Shown here one piece after another: positions 34,440 to 43,638 of a stretch of DNA of 64,000 nucleotides (its first letter is position 1; each line of letters starts with the position of its first letter). Made by a program: the position numbers and the translations under genes. Location of the stretch: contig CM055097.1 in the NCBI GenBank assembly GCA_029204225.1, positions 32,704,802 to 32,768,801 of the forward strand, read 5' to 3'. Under the pieces are notes generated by a model. The model was given only the letters and a program-made list of their open reading frames with translations. It made no database searches and was not told the DNA's origin. Origin of the DNA: Diphasiastrum complanatum (lineage: Eukaryota > Streptophyta > Lycopodiopsida > Lycopodiales > Lycopodiaceae).

Positions 34440-35545
34440 TGTCGGAAAGAGGTGTGCAGAAGATAGGTCGAACTCGAATGAAAATAATTTGAACGTCTAG
34501 AAAGAAAACTTTTCGTGCGTAGTGGAATAGACTATCTTCCTCTTTCTCAATGCATGACTACGCCTATCAAAAATTGAACAAAGCAGTAGTCATAGAAATC
34601 ACGTTCAATTTTATAGTAACTAACTTTGAAATCATCAGTACTACAGTGATTACGTAACCAAACAATAAGCATTGAATTATCAGACAAATAATTTGTTGCG
34701 AAACACTAGACAAATAATTAGTCGCGAATCACAAGACAAATAATTAGTCGTGAAGACACATACATTCTGAGACGAAGCTGAACGCAATAAAAGATAGTAT
34801 TGATTCACTATGAAAACGAAACAGAAGTAAATGAGTATAATAAGTTGCATACTCTATGCTATCTCTAAGCGGCTAAAATGAAAGTCTGAATTAGGTGGAA
34901 TGTTGATAAGCAGTAGCGCAATAGCAATATCTAAAACAACTCTAAGAAGTGAGCTAGAATGCTCAAGAGTGTTCAAGCTCGCCGGCTTGAGAGAGAGAGA
35001 GCTAACTATTCAAATGCTTCTTCTGATAATGAAACTGTATGAATATGAACATCTATATATACTAAGCAATTAGGTCATCAAACGCGATTGCCATTTGGCT
35101 AGTATCCGCTGACATCCATCCGGTTCCTTGTCATTGATTGCTGATAAGCGGTGGAAATTGGCCGTAAACAGTCTGTCTGCATAAATGAACCAAACTGTCA
35201 CTTCTACAGAAATGAACTTAAACAGCCACAGGCGAAGGTGTCGCAAAAACACAACAGTGTCGGCATTTTGTGAAAAACCTGACAGTGCCTTAAAATTTGA
35301 TTTAGGGTTGCTCCACACATTGCTAGGGTCATTTCCTTAACATTTGAAGCACTTTGGAAAAAGCAAAAAATGCGACTTTGCATATTTGCTTGCAAATCCT
35401 GACAAGCGAAAAATGCGAAAAAGGCGACTGCATTTTTTCACGAGATTCCTGACAGGCGAAAAATGCGACACTGTTGTAAATCTCCGTGTAATTTTGCAGA
35501 CTGTGTAGAAACACTTGTAAAACTATAGACTGTGAAAAGACACGG
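34440..35545 (-). repeat. 5' LTR of copia element F, truncated at its outer end
   Basis: It matches the 3' LTR from TGTCGGAAAGAGGTG to GTGAAAAGACACGG with small indels. The outermost ~80 bp of the other LTR are missing, and the flanking ORF begins right after GACACGG. Confidence 0.88.
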
Positions 35546-35876
35546 GATGAGGAAGCCCCAATCTAACTCGTAGAGTGGTGACAAAAAGCTTTGAAGAAAG
35601 ATGCATGAGTGGAATAACAGAGAGCGCAACATGCAAAGCACCAGCACTTGGGCATGCACAAGAAAGAAGATGAGCTCGAGTCTCGTCGGAAGGTGAAGAA
35701 CTAAAAAGCTGTGTGAAAGCATGAGAGTGAAAATGCTCCATAAGATATTTTAGAGAATGAGCATGTTGATAAATGAGTGAATTCTCAAAGGGAGGCAATG
35801 AAGCTCGTTCAGGTGGAGGGATGAGGTCCTTGGCCGCACAAAGAAGTTGTTGAAAATGAAGATTATCCATTTCCAC
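35546..35876 (-). pseudogene. RLGLPHP/CxCGH-family mobile-type protein, N-terminal part
   Basis: The frame reads LHFQQLLCAAKDLIPPPERA, then SSPSDETRAHLLSCACPSAG, then ALHVALSVIPLMHLSSKLFV and LRVRLGLPHP, where it meets the truncated LTR of element F. In relatives, RLGLPHP is followed within about ten residues by CxCGH, which is found at 32,145 on the other side of the insertion. Function is not established; it is probably the tail of a non-LTR or related mobile-element polyprotein. Confidence 0.6.
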
Positions 35877-36340
35877 AAGAGCTAATTAGTCAAGAAGAAT
35901 AGGTTGGTTACCTTGCTGAAATTGAGAAATAAGTGCAGAGGCAACAACAGCCCCAACTCCTTAGAAAAGCAGTTGGAGCAATGAAAGCTGTGTAGATAAG
36001 ACCAACACCTCCAGAAGAAGTGGGAAGTGAAACTTGTTTCTTAACAAACTAATTGTTGGAAATATCAAATGTTCATGGACCAATTAAGCGACCCAAACTA
36101 TTAGATAACATATTATTAAATTCTTGTAGCAAAGCCAAAACATCTAGAGTGCAAAATATAACTTTTGAGCAATTGGGTGAAAATGTCTAGAGCAACTTGA
36201 GGATTGTCAAGCTTTGGCAACAAATTAGCATGACAATATCAAGTGCTGCCATCAACCAGCGTATGGAAAGTTGCATGTCAAAGGAACTTAACAAGAAGGC
36301 CCCAAGGACACCAAGCCACACATTGGAGGAAGGGGGAAAC
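35877..36340. other. Upstream remnant of the RLGLPHP-family element, otherwise featureless
   Basis: No further frame could be assigned. The sequence may continue the mobile-element ORF upstream on the minus strand, but stops are frequent. Confidence 0.35.
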
Positions 36341-36360
36341 GCGTGCATGCGCGCGCACGC

Positions 36361-36441
<81 letters not shown>
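36341..36441. repeat. GC-alternating tract followed by (GA)n microsatellite
   Basis: GCGTGCATGCGCGCGCACGC is followed by about 40 GA units. All Arg/Glu or Ser/Leu frames here are repeat artefacts. Confidence 0.95.
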
Positions 36442-36443
<2 letters not shown>

Positions 36444-36544
36444 CAAAAACCCGTGCTCTCCAAGAACTAATTTTCGTTTTTGTTGCAAGTTCACCCAAGA
36501 ACTATGTTGAAATCCATTCACTCATTCTTGGCATCACACCCAAT

Positions 36545-36905
36545 GGGGTTGGCTTAGTTGGTTAGCTTGACATCCAAAGTTTTATTGGTCCCAAGTTCTA
36601 GCCTCCCCTTGGAAACAAAAAAGCATTGTTGGGTCTCACCCAAGGGGGAGGGGGTTGGCTTAGTTGTTTAGCTTGACATCGAACATTTCTTTGGTCTCAA
36701 ATTTGAGCCTCCCCTTGGAAACCAAAGAATATTTTGGTGTCACACCCAAGGGGGTTAACTCAGTTGATTAGCTTGATATCCAATGTTTCTTACTTTTATT
36801 ATCCAACAGGGTTGGCTCACAGTTGGTTAACTTGGTATCAAAAGTTTCTTTGGCCTCAAGCCCGCCTTGAAAAGGAGGATGCATTCTTGGCATCACCTTG
36901 AGCGC
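36545..36905. repeat. ~105-bp imperfect tandem repeat, 3-4 units
   Basis: Units begin GGGTTGGCTTAGTTGGTTAG and continue CTTGACATCCAA, TTTGGTC(C/T)CAA and CCTCCCCTTGGAAAC, at about 36,545, 36,651, 36,751 and 36,810. The third unit is short. Confidence 0.8.
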
Positions 36906-37470
36906 GTAAAGGGGGGGGTCTCATGGAAAGGCTCCTTTGGAGGACCTGCATCCCCAGGGCTAGCTCCAGGCTGTAGGTGTGGTACCGAACCTGGATTATA
37001 AGTGCCTTAAACCGGGACACTGGCCCTAAATGCCGGAAGCCCAGCCCTTAAGTGGAGGGCAACGAGAACGCCATCGGAGTGGGCATGGAGGTAAAGCGAG
37101 GGCGCAGATAGGTGGAGAAGATGAACGGCGAAGATATAGAATAGACGCGGTGGCGATTCATCCACAGCCTGGGGCCGCTACAAGCAACCCGATCCGCTAG
37201 CGAAAGAAAAGTGTCAGATCCATCCATCGGCAGCATCCTCACTCACACATATCCTTCGGTTTGCAACTGCTCCCTTCTTCTAACTTTTCCTTCCTCCATC
37301 TTATTATTATTATTATAATTTTTACTATCCTCCTCATTATGGCAACCCTAGGCTGCTTGCCCACAGCTCCTCTTCCTATCCATTCAATTTTTGGTTTATA
37401 TTATGTTTCGGCTTTGATTTATTCCGTCTGTGTGGTGGTTTTAAATTGTTGCATCTGATAGGAGGATTCA
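36906..37470. other. Spacer upstream of the hairpin array and NF-YB
   Basis: No ORF is convincing. The stretch 37,200-37,440 is pyrimidine-rich in places and could hold a non-coding first exon or promoter of the downstream NF-YB gene, but I see no decisive signal. Confidence 0.3.
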
Positions 37471-37474
37471 ATCA

Positions 37475-38390
37475 TTCATGGATATTATGGTTTTGTGTTT
37501 GTTTGTGAACACAAAATGGATATTATGTTTCTGTGTTCATTTATGAGCACAATGTTTCATGAACACAGAAAGCATAATATATTTGCGTCTTTTAGCAGGA
37601 ATCATGAATATTATGGTCTTGTGTTTGTTTATGAGCAAAATGTTTTATGAAGACAAACAGCATACTTTGTTTTGCGTCTGATAGGAGGAGGATTGATGGA
37701 TATTATTATGCTTTTGTGTTCATAAATGAACACAAAAGCATAACATATATTTGTGATGGATATTATGTTTTTGTGTTCATTTAGGAGCACAATGTTTATG
37801 GACACAAAAAGCATACTATGTTTTGCGTCTGATAGAGGAGGATTGATGGATATTATTACGCTTTTGTGTCATTTATGAACATAAAAGCATAACATATCAT
37901 TGTAAGGTAACGTTTCACATATGGTTGGTCTGCCTCTTTGGTGGGTGTTTGTGTTTTGTGTTCATTTAAGCACACAAAAAGCGTAATATTTAATTGTAAG
38001 GTAAAGTTTCTCATACTGGTTGGTCTGCCTCTTTGGCGGTGTTTTTTTTTAATGTTATGTGTCGGATTTGAGTTATTTCTGTAATTCTCCGTTTCTATTG
38101 TGTTTTTTTTAGTTTGTCATGGACATTATTATGCTATTGTTCGTTTATGAGCACAAAAACCATAATATTTCATTGCAAGGTAAAGTTTCACATGCTGATG
38201 GGTCTGCCTCTTTGAATGGTTGTTTCTTTATTATGTTATGCGGCGGCTTTGTTTTATCTCTTCTTTTCTCCGTTTCTGTGGCTAATAAGACGATTCTTGG
38301 ATATATTTATGGTTTCGTGTTCGTTTTTGAACACAAAAAGCATAATCGTTCATTGCAAGGTAAAGTTCAGCAAACTGGTTGGTCTGTGCC
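37475..38390 (+). repeat. Array of ~8 hairpin-forming repeats
   Basis: Each unit carries an inverted repeat of the type TTATGCTTTTGTGTTCA / TGAACACAAAAGCATAA. Units lie near 37,480, 37,525, 37,606, 37,700, 37,760, 37,850, 37,945, 38,125 and 38,300. The one at 37,707-37,744 is a perfect 17-bp stem with a 4-nt loop. The later units share a 3' extension, CATTGYAAGGTAAAG then GGTTGGTCTGCCTCTTTGG. The array ends ~500 bp before the NF-YB coding start. Confidence 0.85.
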
Positions 38391-38872
38391 TGTGGTGGTT
38401 GTAGAGGTGGCATACTCCGGTGGAGTTGATGGCGTTTTTCTTTCGGCCGTGTTCTTTGAGAGCTCTTTATCTTTGTACGGATGTTTCTATCCCTTTGATT
38501 ATTCCACTCTTTGGTGGGATCAATGTTTATAAGGGGACATGGTTCGTAGAGTTCTCCATAGATATGGTCGAATTTGACGCTGTGAGAAAGATTTTATCAG
38601 CTGTTATCTTTTGTTCGGTGAGAAATGGCCAAAGGCCTCAGTCTGGATTTTTTCAGAGGTTCACGTTTTCTGTACTTACTTCCACTTTCTCAACGAGCAT
38701 CGACGTCCTGTGTTCGAGTCTAGCTGGAGTAAGCTTTTTCTCTACAAGATCATGCACAGGAATAAATGTTTTTTATTCCTGTTTTTCTAGGTTCAAGTAT
38801 GATAATTACGTCAGGAATTGGATCTTCTCAAATTTGTCATCTTTCCCGTGCAGGAAGCATCTCTTTGTAGGT

Positions 38873-39096
38873 ATGGTGGACCCAGGAAGCCCTACGAGCC
38901 AGGAAAGTCCACATTCAGAAGACGGGGGGAACCATGGAGGGAGCAGTGGCGTGAGGGAGCAGGACCGTTTTTTGCCAATTGCAAACATTAGTCGCATAAT
39001 GAAGAAGGCCTTACCTGCGAATGCAAAAATTGCTAAGGATGCCAAGGAGACAGTCCAAGAATGTGTCTCTGAGTTTATTAGCTTCATCACCAGCGA
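38873..39096 (+). CDS. NF-YB: NF-YB coding exon 1
   Basis: ATG at 38,873 opens [19 protein letters not shown]. The frame before it is not NF-YB-like, and a CAG acceptor ends at 38,853. Coding stops at ATCACCAGCGA|GTATCC (ITS-E), phase 2. The open frame past 39,096 is intron readthrough. Confidence 0.93.
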
Positions 39097-39675
39097 GTAT
39101 CCACATGATCTTAACCATACGTTGCTTGTTTAACACATCTGAAGTTGTTTTGTCTATCCTTAAATTTGATAGTATTAGTGCACGCTTATCTTAGCTATTC
39201 TTAAGTAAAGCAGACCCTACTGTATGGCACATAGGAATTTTGGACCGTTGTTGTATTGTAACCCATCTGTATTTGGAATATTCTCAATTGTACGTTTCTT
39301 GAAGCCGTGATCCTTAACTAGAAGCAGAGCAAGTGATAAATGCCAGAGAGAGAAGAGAAAGACAATCAATGGTGACGATCTGTTGTGGGCCATGAGTACC
39401 TTAGGGTTTGAGGATTATGTTGAGCCTTTAAAACTGTATCTGCAGAAATTCCGAGAGGTCATTGTCCTCCTACTTTTCTTCGTAGTTTTTACTTGTGCTG
39501 TTAAAATTGTTTTTTTCTTATGGCCTTTGCCTTGTCAATCGGTTCCTTCGTCGTGTAGATAAGTCACTACTAGTTGAGAGATGAAGAAAGAAAGCTTTAT
39601 TAATGTCTTTTCCATGCCAAAAGGCATATAAGACTAGTAAATGTACGTGTCAAGTATGTGGTAACAATGGGAGCG

Positions 39676-39735
<60 letters not shown>

Positions 39736-42312
39736 TCTTTTAACTAAAAAAATATTCTGTAAGACGAAATGAGTATGTCAAGTTGTTGCATGTAAGATCT
39801 AGGCCTTCATTTCTTCTTTGTCGAGCATACACCCTTCCCCTTTTTGAAATAGTAATTCATTCTGTATGGACTAATCAAGAAATCATTTTAGAATCCCGTA
39901 CTCCAAGATCATCTCTACTTTTGGATGTTCTTGCTCAATATCATGCCATATACGACGACTTTATATAAATATATAAGTTTGACAATACCTCAGGGAGAAA
40001 GATCTGAATCACATTGGATCTTGGTAAATAACTTATTTGTCGTTCCTTTCTTGTACTCGATTTCAAACTCAAACACCTGCTTCAATTTGGACCATCTATC
40101 TATGTGTCATTTCAAATGAGTAGCATCACAACATAGTAATCTGGATCCATAAAATTTATCTTTCTGAATTTTCTAGGTATGAACTACAGTAAAATGCTCA
40201 TTCCAAAGTGGAATTTTGACATTGAGCAGGATCCAACCGATTGCAACCACAATGGCTTACTATTGATCAACCACATGCATATAGTAGGTCAAGCTCTCAA
40301 AAGTTGGATCCATTTTGTTGTGTGTTTGCTGCTCTCATTCACCCTCTTAAGCACATATGAAGAGTTGATGCGATCTTGGCATTTTCTCTGATAAATCGAC
40401 GAAAATACTAGATTAGGTTGAGAAAAAACCTTACAAATAGTTGTAGGAACATGCTACTTTCTTAGTTTTAGGACCTTGGCATAATCAATCTCAATACCAT
40501 GAGTAAAATCGAAGTGTGCGAGTTACTTTGATATTGTTTGGAAAATTTTACACTTCCACTTTTTAGGACAAGATTTCTCATATCTCTAGAGACCCAAGAT
40601 ATTTCGAGGGTGCTCTTCACGCTCTTCAAGAGCATATCAGTGGCATCAACTTTCCCAAGTATGGATGGAAGAATAGTATTGTGTGTCACCTTTTGAAAAA
40701 TTGCTAATGCATTTGTGAATTTCAATGGAAATACTAGAAAATGATAATGATGCTTCTAGTCTAGAAGGATGACTTGGGATCATCTTCCTCCATTAATGGT
40801 ATCTCAATCTGAGATCCATCTTCTTGCATTACTTTGCACCATTCAATTGATCCATTTGATCATCCATCATAGGTAATGGATATTACTCTGGTTGGTCATT
40901 TTGTTTAGCCCATAGAATCAATGAACCGTGTACGGTTCAAAGGTTTTGAGAATTTAAGGGGGAATTGTACTAATTAATTAATTAATTATTCTTCTTTGTT
41001 CCTACCCCGAAAAACAGCCTGTGGATTTTATAGTTCTATTTTATAGTCCGTGGATTTTAAAATCTGTGGATTTTTACAGTTCTATTTTACAGCTCGAATT
41101 ATCATGAACAGCCTAAAAATTGTAAAATGAGGGCCTCCCACGGATCCCAGGACCCACGGTTTTGGGAACCGTGGGTTCTAGGGTTTAGCCTCTTGTAATG
41201 TAGATAGAAGACTTTTGGTGAAGAATGGTGAAAAAGAGGAAGAGAGAATGGAAAAAAGTGCTATGCGGCGAGATGAGAGTACATTAAAAAAAACTAACAC
41301 TTCACTACATTCAAAACAAAAAAAACATGAAAATTGACAAATCTAAGAGTAAACCTCCCTAATCTACCCGACCACCATGCTATTTGCTAAAGTATTGATG
41401 GAATGGAAAACTTACTAATATGGGAATGCTTAGCCATGATAGTGCTAGTGATGGTTTCTTGTGGCGTTTTTGGTCCATACACCTAGCTTGGAGCCTTTTA
41501 TTGGACAATCTTTCTAACATCCACGAGGAGGATGCCTTTAAGCCATTTTGAAAAATATTGAAAGATTGTTTTATGATTTATTTTGGAATTTTTAGGTTTG
41601 TGTCATAACTTTCCGAGATATACAGCCGCACTGGCTCTCTCTCACAGCCTCACAATGCCTCTCACAGCCTCTCACTGGCTCTCTCACTGCCTCGTGAGTG
41701 CCTATTTAACCCCACAACGTGTTTCCCCATTTGCATTTGTTGATGATCCCATGTGCTACTGTACCTCTCCCATGTATTGCTCCCCCACATGCTGCACTCC
41801 GATTGGGTCTATGGTCTGCTCCTCCACAGTGCCCATGTGACGGTGCACCTGTCCGGATGTATTGCTCCCCCACATGCTGCACTCCGATTGGGTCCATGGT
41901 CTGCTCCTCCACAGTGCCCATGTGACAGTGTACATGCCCCATGTATTGCTTCCCCACATGCTGCACTCCGATTGGGTCCGTGGTTTGCTCCCCCACAGTG
42001 CCCATGTGACGGTGTACCTGTCCGGATTTGCTGCCCCCCCACATGCTGCACTCCCATTGACCACCAGGTCTGCTCTCCCATAGTGCCCCCCAGTACACTC
42101 CCCCTGTACAGTCCCATGTACAGTAACATCTTTTTTCTAAACCCTAACCTCTATTAGCCTGTTAAAAGGGTTTTTTATTAAAAAATAATAATAATAAAAA
42201 ATATTATTTTTGTGGTGCCGCCCTGGTAGCGCTGGCCTGAGGGTGGCACCATAACCGCGGTACCACCATTATGGTACCGCGGTACCATAATGGCGGTACC
42301 ACGTGCCACTAT

Positions 42313-42355
<43 letters not shown>

Positions 42356-42545
42356 CATAGTGTCCCTGGTACCGCTGTTATGGTACCGCCAGTACGGTAC
42401 CGCCCTGGGATCCGCGGTACCAGGGCGGTACCATAATATATAAAAAAAAAAAAAATTTCCAGTGTTATTTTCGCAAAATAATTTTTTTTTTCTTTTGGTA
42501 CCACCGACCGATATGGTACCTCGGTACCGGGATCCGCGGGACCTA

Positions 42546-42596
<51 letters not shown>

Positions 42597-42758
42597 CATA
42601 GTTTTACTGATATAATATAATATCATAGTTTTTAAAAACTTGTCAGAGATTTTTTTAGACCTGAAATGAACATTTTCAGGTTCATTTCAGGTCCAATGAA
42701 ACTACTGAAAGCGATTCTAGAATTGCGAGTGCAACTAAAATATCTATCTATCTATCTA

Positions 42759-42801
<43 letters not shown>

Positions 42802-43638
42802 TAGTTTTTCTCATGTATAATGCATGCCTTAGTGGATGGCTCTTAATGTAAAACTTGGGGAAAAATGGGGTTACTTGCCTCAAAGATGAGCTGGTTAGTC
42901 TCTGCTTGGTTTGGCAATTGCCAGAAGGGTGCTTTTATCAGCTTCTAATTCACTCATCATGTTAGAAGTTGGTTCGGGAAGTGCTAGATGGGTGCTTTTA
43001 TTAGCTTATGATTCATTCACCACGATAGAAGTTGAGCTTTCTTGTTCTGCCATCTCGTTCTGTTAATTTTATTTTGATTAAGTTTGTTCCTTTACAGAAT
43101 CCAGTATATATCTCTGACAGATTTTTTTGTTCTTGTTGGCGGGGGGAACGTCTCATATCAATATCATGCTCCAGATAGAGGTATATATTTTCATCATATG
43201 GTGCCTTTTTGGGGTCGTTGTAGCCCTTTGCCAACATTAATTTGGGTAGGCTGTCATGTTTCTAATGAAGATTGCAGTACATGGCAATGATAAAATACTA
43301 GGGAGAAATCAAGTATGTTTCTTTATACTTGCATCATCATGAATACTGGTTGGATACAGGGAGACAAAGGTGCTATTGCAAATAAAGGAGGAGCAGAACA
43401 ATCTGCTAGAAAAGAAGGGTCCACTCTTTCTGTTCCTCCACCTGTCCAGGTAAGTTAATGTGCTAGCATTGATGGTTCACATCTGCATTGTTGAGTTCTA
43501 TAGAGCTCTTTCCAAGTTGTCATTATATTGTTTTTTTTCATCTGCTCAGGCTGTAGCTAACATGTTTCGACGTTGGTACAGATGGGGCACTCTAGTTTCT
43601 ACAACTCTGGAATGGGTTATTTACAAGCTCAGGTATGA
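38873..43638 (+). CDS. NF-YB: Nuclear factor Y subunit B (NF-YB / HAP3 / CBF-A), four coding exons
   Basis: NF-YB pairs with NF-YC through a histone fold, and with NF-YA binds CCAAT boxes in the nucleus. Joining 38,873-39,096, 39,328-39,457, 43,360-43,449 and 43,582-43,638 gives a 166-residue protein with GT-AG introns of 231, 3,902 and 132 bp and phases that fit. Residues ~26-118 are the full core: [79 protein letters not shown]. Lys in KIAKDAK (Asp in LEC1 types) marks a non-LEC1 member. The acidic N-terminus ([14 protein letters not shown]) and Gly/Ser-rich tail are usual. A splice acceptor at 38,853 before the ATG suggests a 5' UTR intron. Intron 2 is packed with repeats but the splice sites look intact, so the gene is probably active. 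Confidence 0.93.
39328..39457 (+). CDS. NF-YB: NF-YB coding exon 2
   Basis: Acceptor GAAGCAG|A completes the split Glu codon, then [20 protein letters not shown] follows to YLQKFRE, ending CGAGAG|GTCATT in phase 0. It holds the second half of the histone fold. Confidence 0.93.
39679..39732. repeat. (GA)n microsatellite in NF-YB intron 2
   Basis: About 27 GA units lie 220 bp into the intron. Confidence 0.95.
40915..41190. repeat. AACCGT-hairpin repeat, copy 1 (in NF-YB intron 2)
   Basis: It opens with TGAACCGTGTACGGTTCA, passes through repeated TGTGGATTTTA words, and ends with CCCAGGACCCACGGTTTTGG then GAACCGTGGGTTCTA. The end forms a 10-bp stem, ACCCACGGTT/AACCGTGGGT. A related copy is at 53.6-53.9 kb. 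Confidence 0.7.
41773..42110. repeat. ~85-bp minisatellite, 4 units (in NF-YB intron 2)
   Basis: TATTGCTCCCCCACATGCTG recurs at 41,775, 41,860, 41,944 and (diverged) ~42,028, followed each time by CACTCCGATTGGGTC and ACAGTGCCCATGTGACGGTG. Cys/Pro-rich frames over it change frame with the 84/85-bp steps and are not a protein. Confidence 0.9.
42160..42600. repeat. Palindrome-rich GGTACC cluster with TA tracts (in NF-YB intron 2)
   Basis: GGTACC occurs about a dozen times. The segment 42,259-42,300 is a 42-bp near-perfect palindrome: GGTACCACCATTATGGTACC, a GC centre, and a 20-base right arm that departs from the exact reverse complement at one base. (TA)n tracts lie at 42,315-42,350 and 42,547-42,592. 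Confidence 0.85.
42740..42799. repeat. (TATC)n-(TA)n microsatellite
   Basis: About five TATC units run into about 20 TA units, 560 bp before NF-YB exon 3. Confidence 0.95.
43360..43449 (+). CDS. NF-YB: NF-YB coding exon 3 (C-terminal tail)
   Basis: After a 3.9-kb intron, acceptor GGATACAG leads in phase 0 to [20 protein letters not shown] and [10 protein letters not shown], ending CAG|GTAAGT. The GDKG...G/S/Q-rich wording is that of NF-YB tails, and exact phase match with exon 2 supports it. Confidence 0.85.
43582..43638 (+). CDS. NF-YB: NF-YB coding exon 4 (terminal)
   Basis: Acceptor TTGGTACAG gives [18 protein letters not shown] and a TGA at 43,636-43,638. The YNxGMGYxQ pattern is common at NF-YB C-termini. 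An alternative acceptor at 43,551 keeps phase but yields FRRWYRWG-type sequence unlike NF-YB. CAG|GTATGA at the end could also be a donor, so a further exon is not excluded. Confidence 0.75.
   Translation: MGHSSFYNSGMGYLQAQV

Larger units (their letters stand above)
32146..35545 (-). mobile_element. Nested Ty1/copia element F with ~1.2-kb LTRs and a short internal region
   Basis: Two long direct repeats flank a ~1.07-kb interior with copia RT/RNase H on the minus strand. The PBS adjoins the right repeat and the purine tract adjoins the left one, as expected for a minus-strand element. Gag, protease, integrase and most of RT are gone. The insertion lies inside an ORF whose two halves flank it. 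Confidence 0.9.

Noticed and set aside
36187-36565. Arg/Glu and Ser/Leu repeat ORFs on both strands
   Set aside because: Translations of a GA microsatellite.
37475-38390. CRISPR-like array
   Set aside because: Units are hairpin-bearing tandem repeats without unique spacers of constant length, in a plant nuclear context.
38420-38872. N-terminal extension of the NF-YB frame
   Set aside because: The frame is open by chance before the ATG at 38,873; the residues are unlike NF-YB and a splice acceptor lies between.
41583-42157. Cys/Pro-rich ORFs ([10 protein letters not shown] repeats) and their antisense
   Set aside because: Explained by an 84-85 bp minisatellite that shifts frame from unit to unit.
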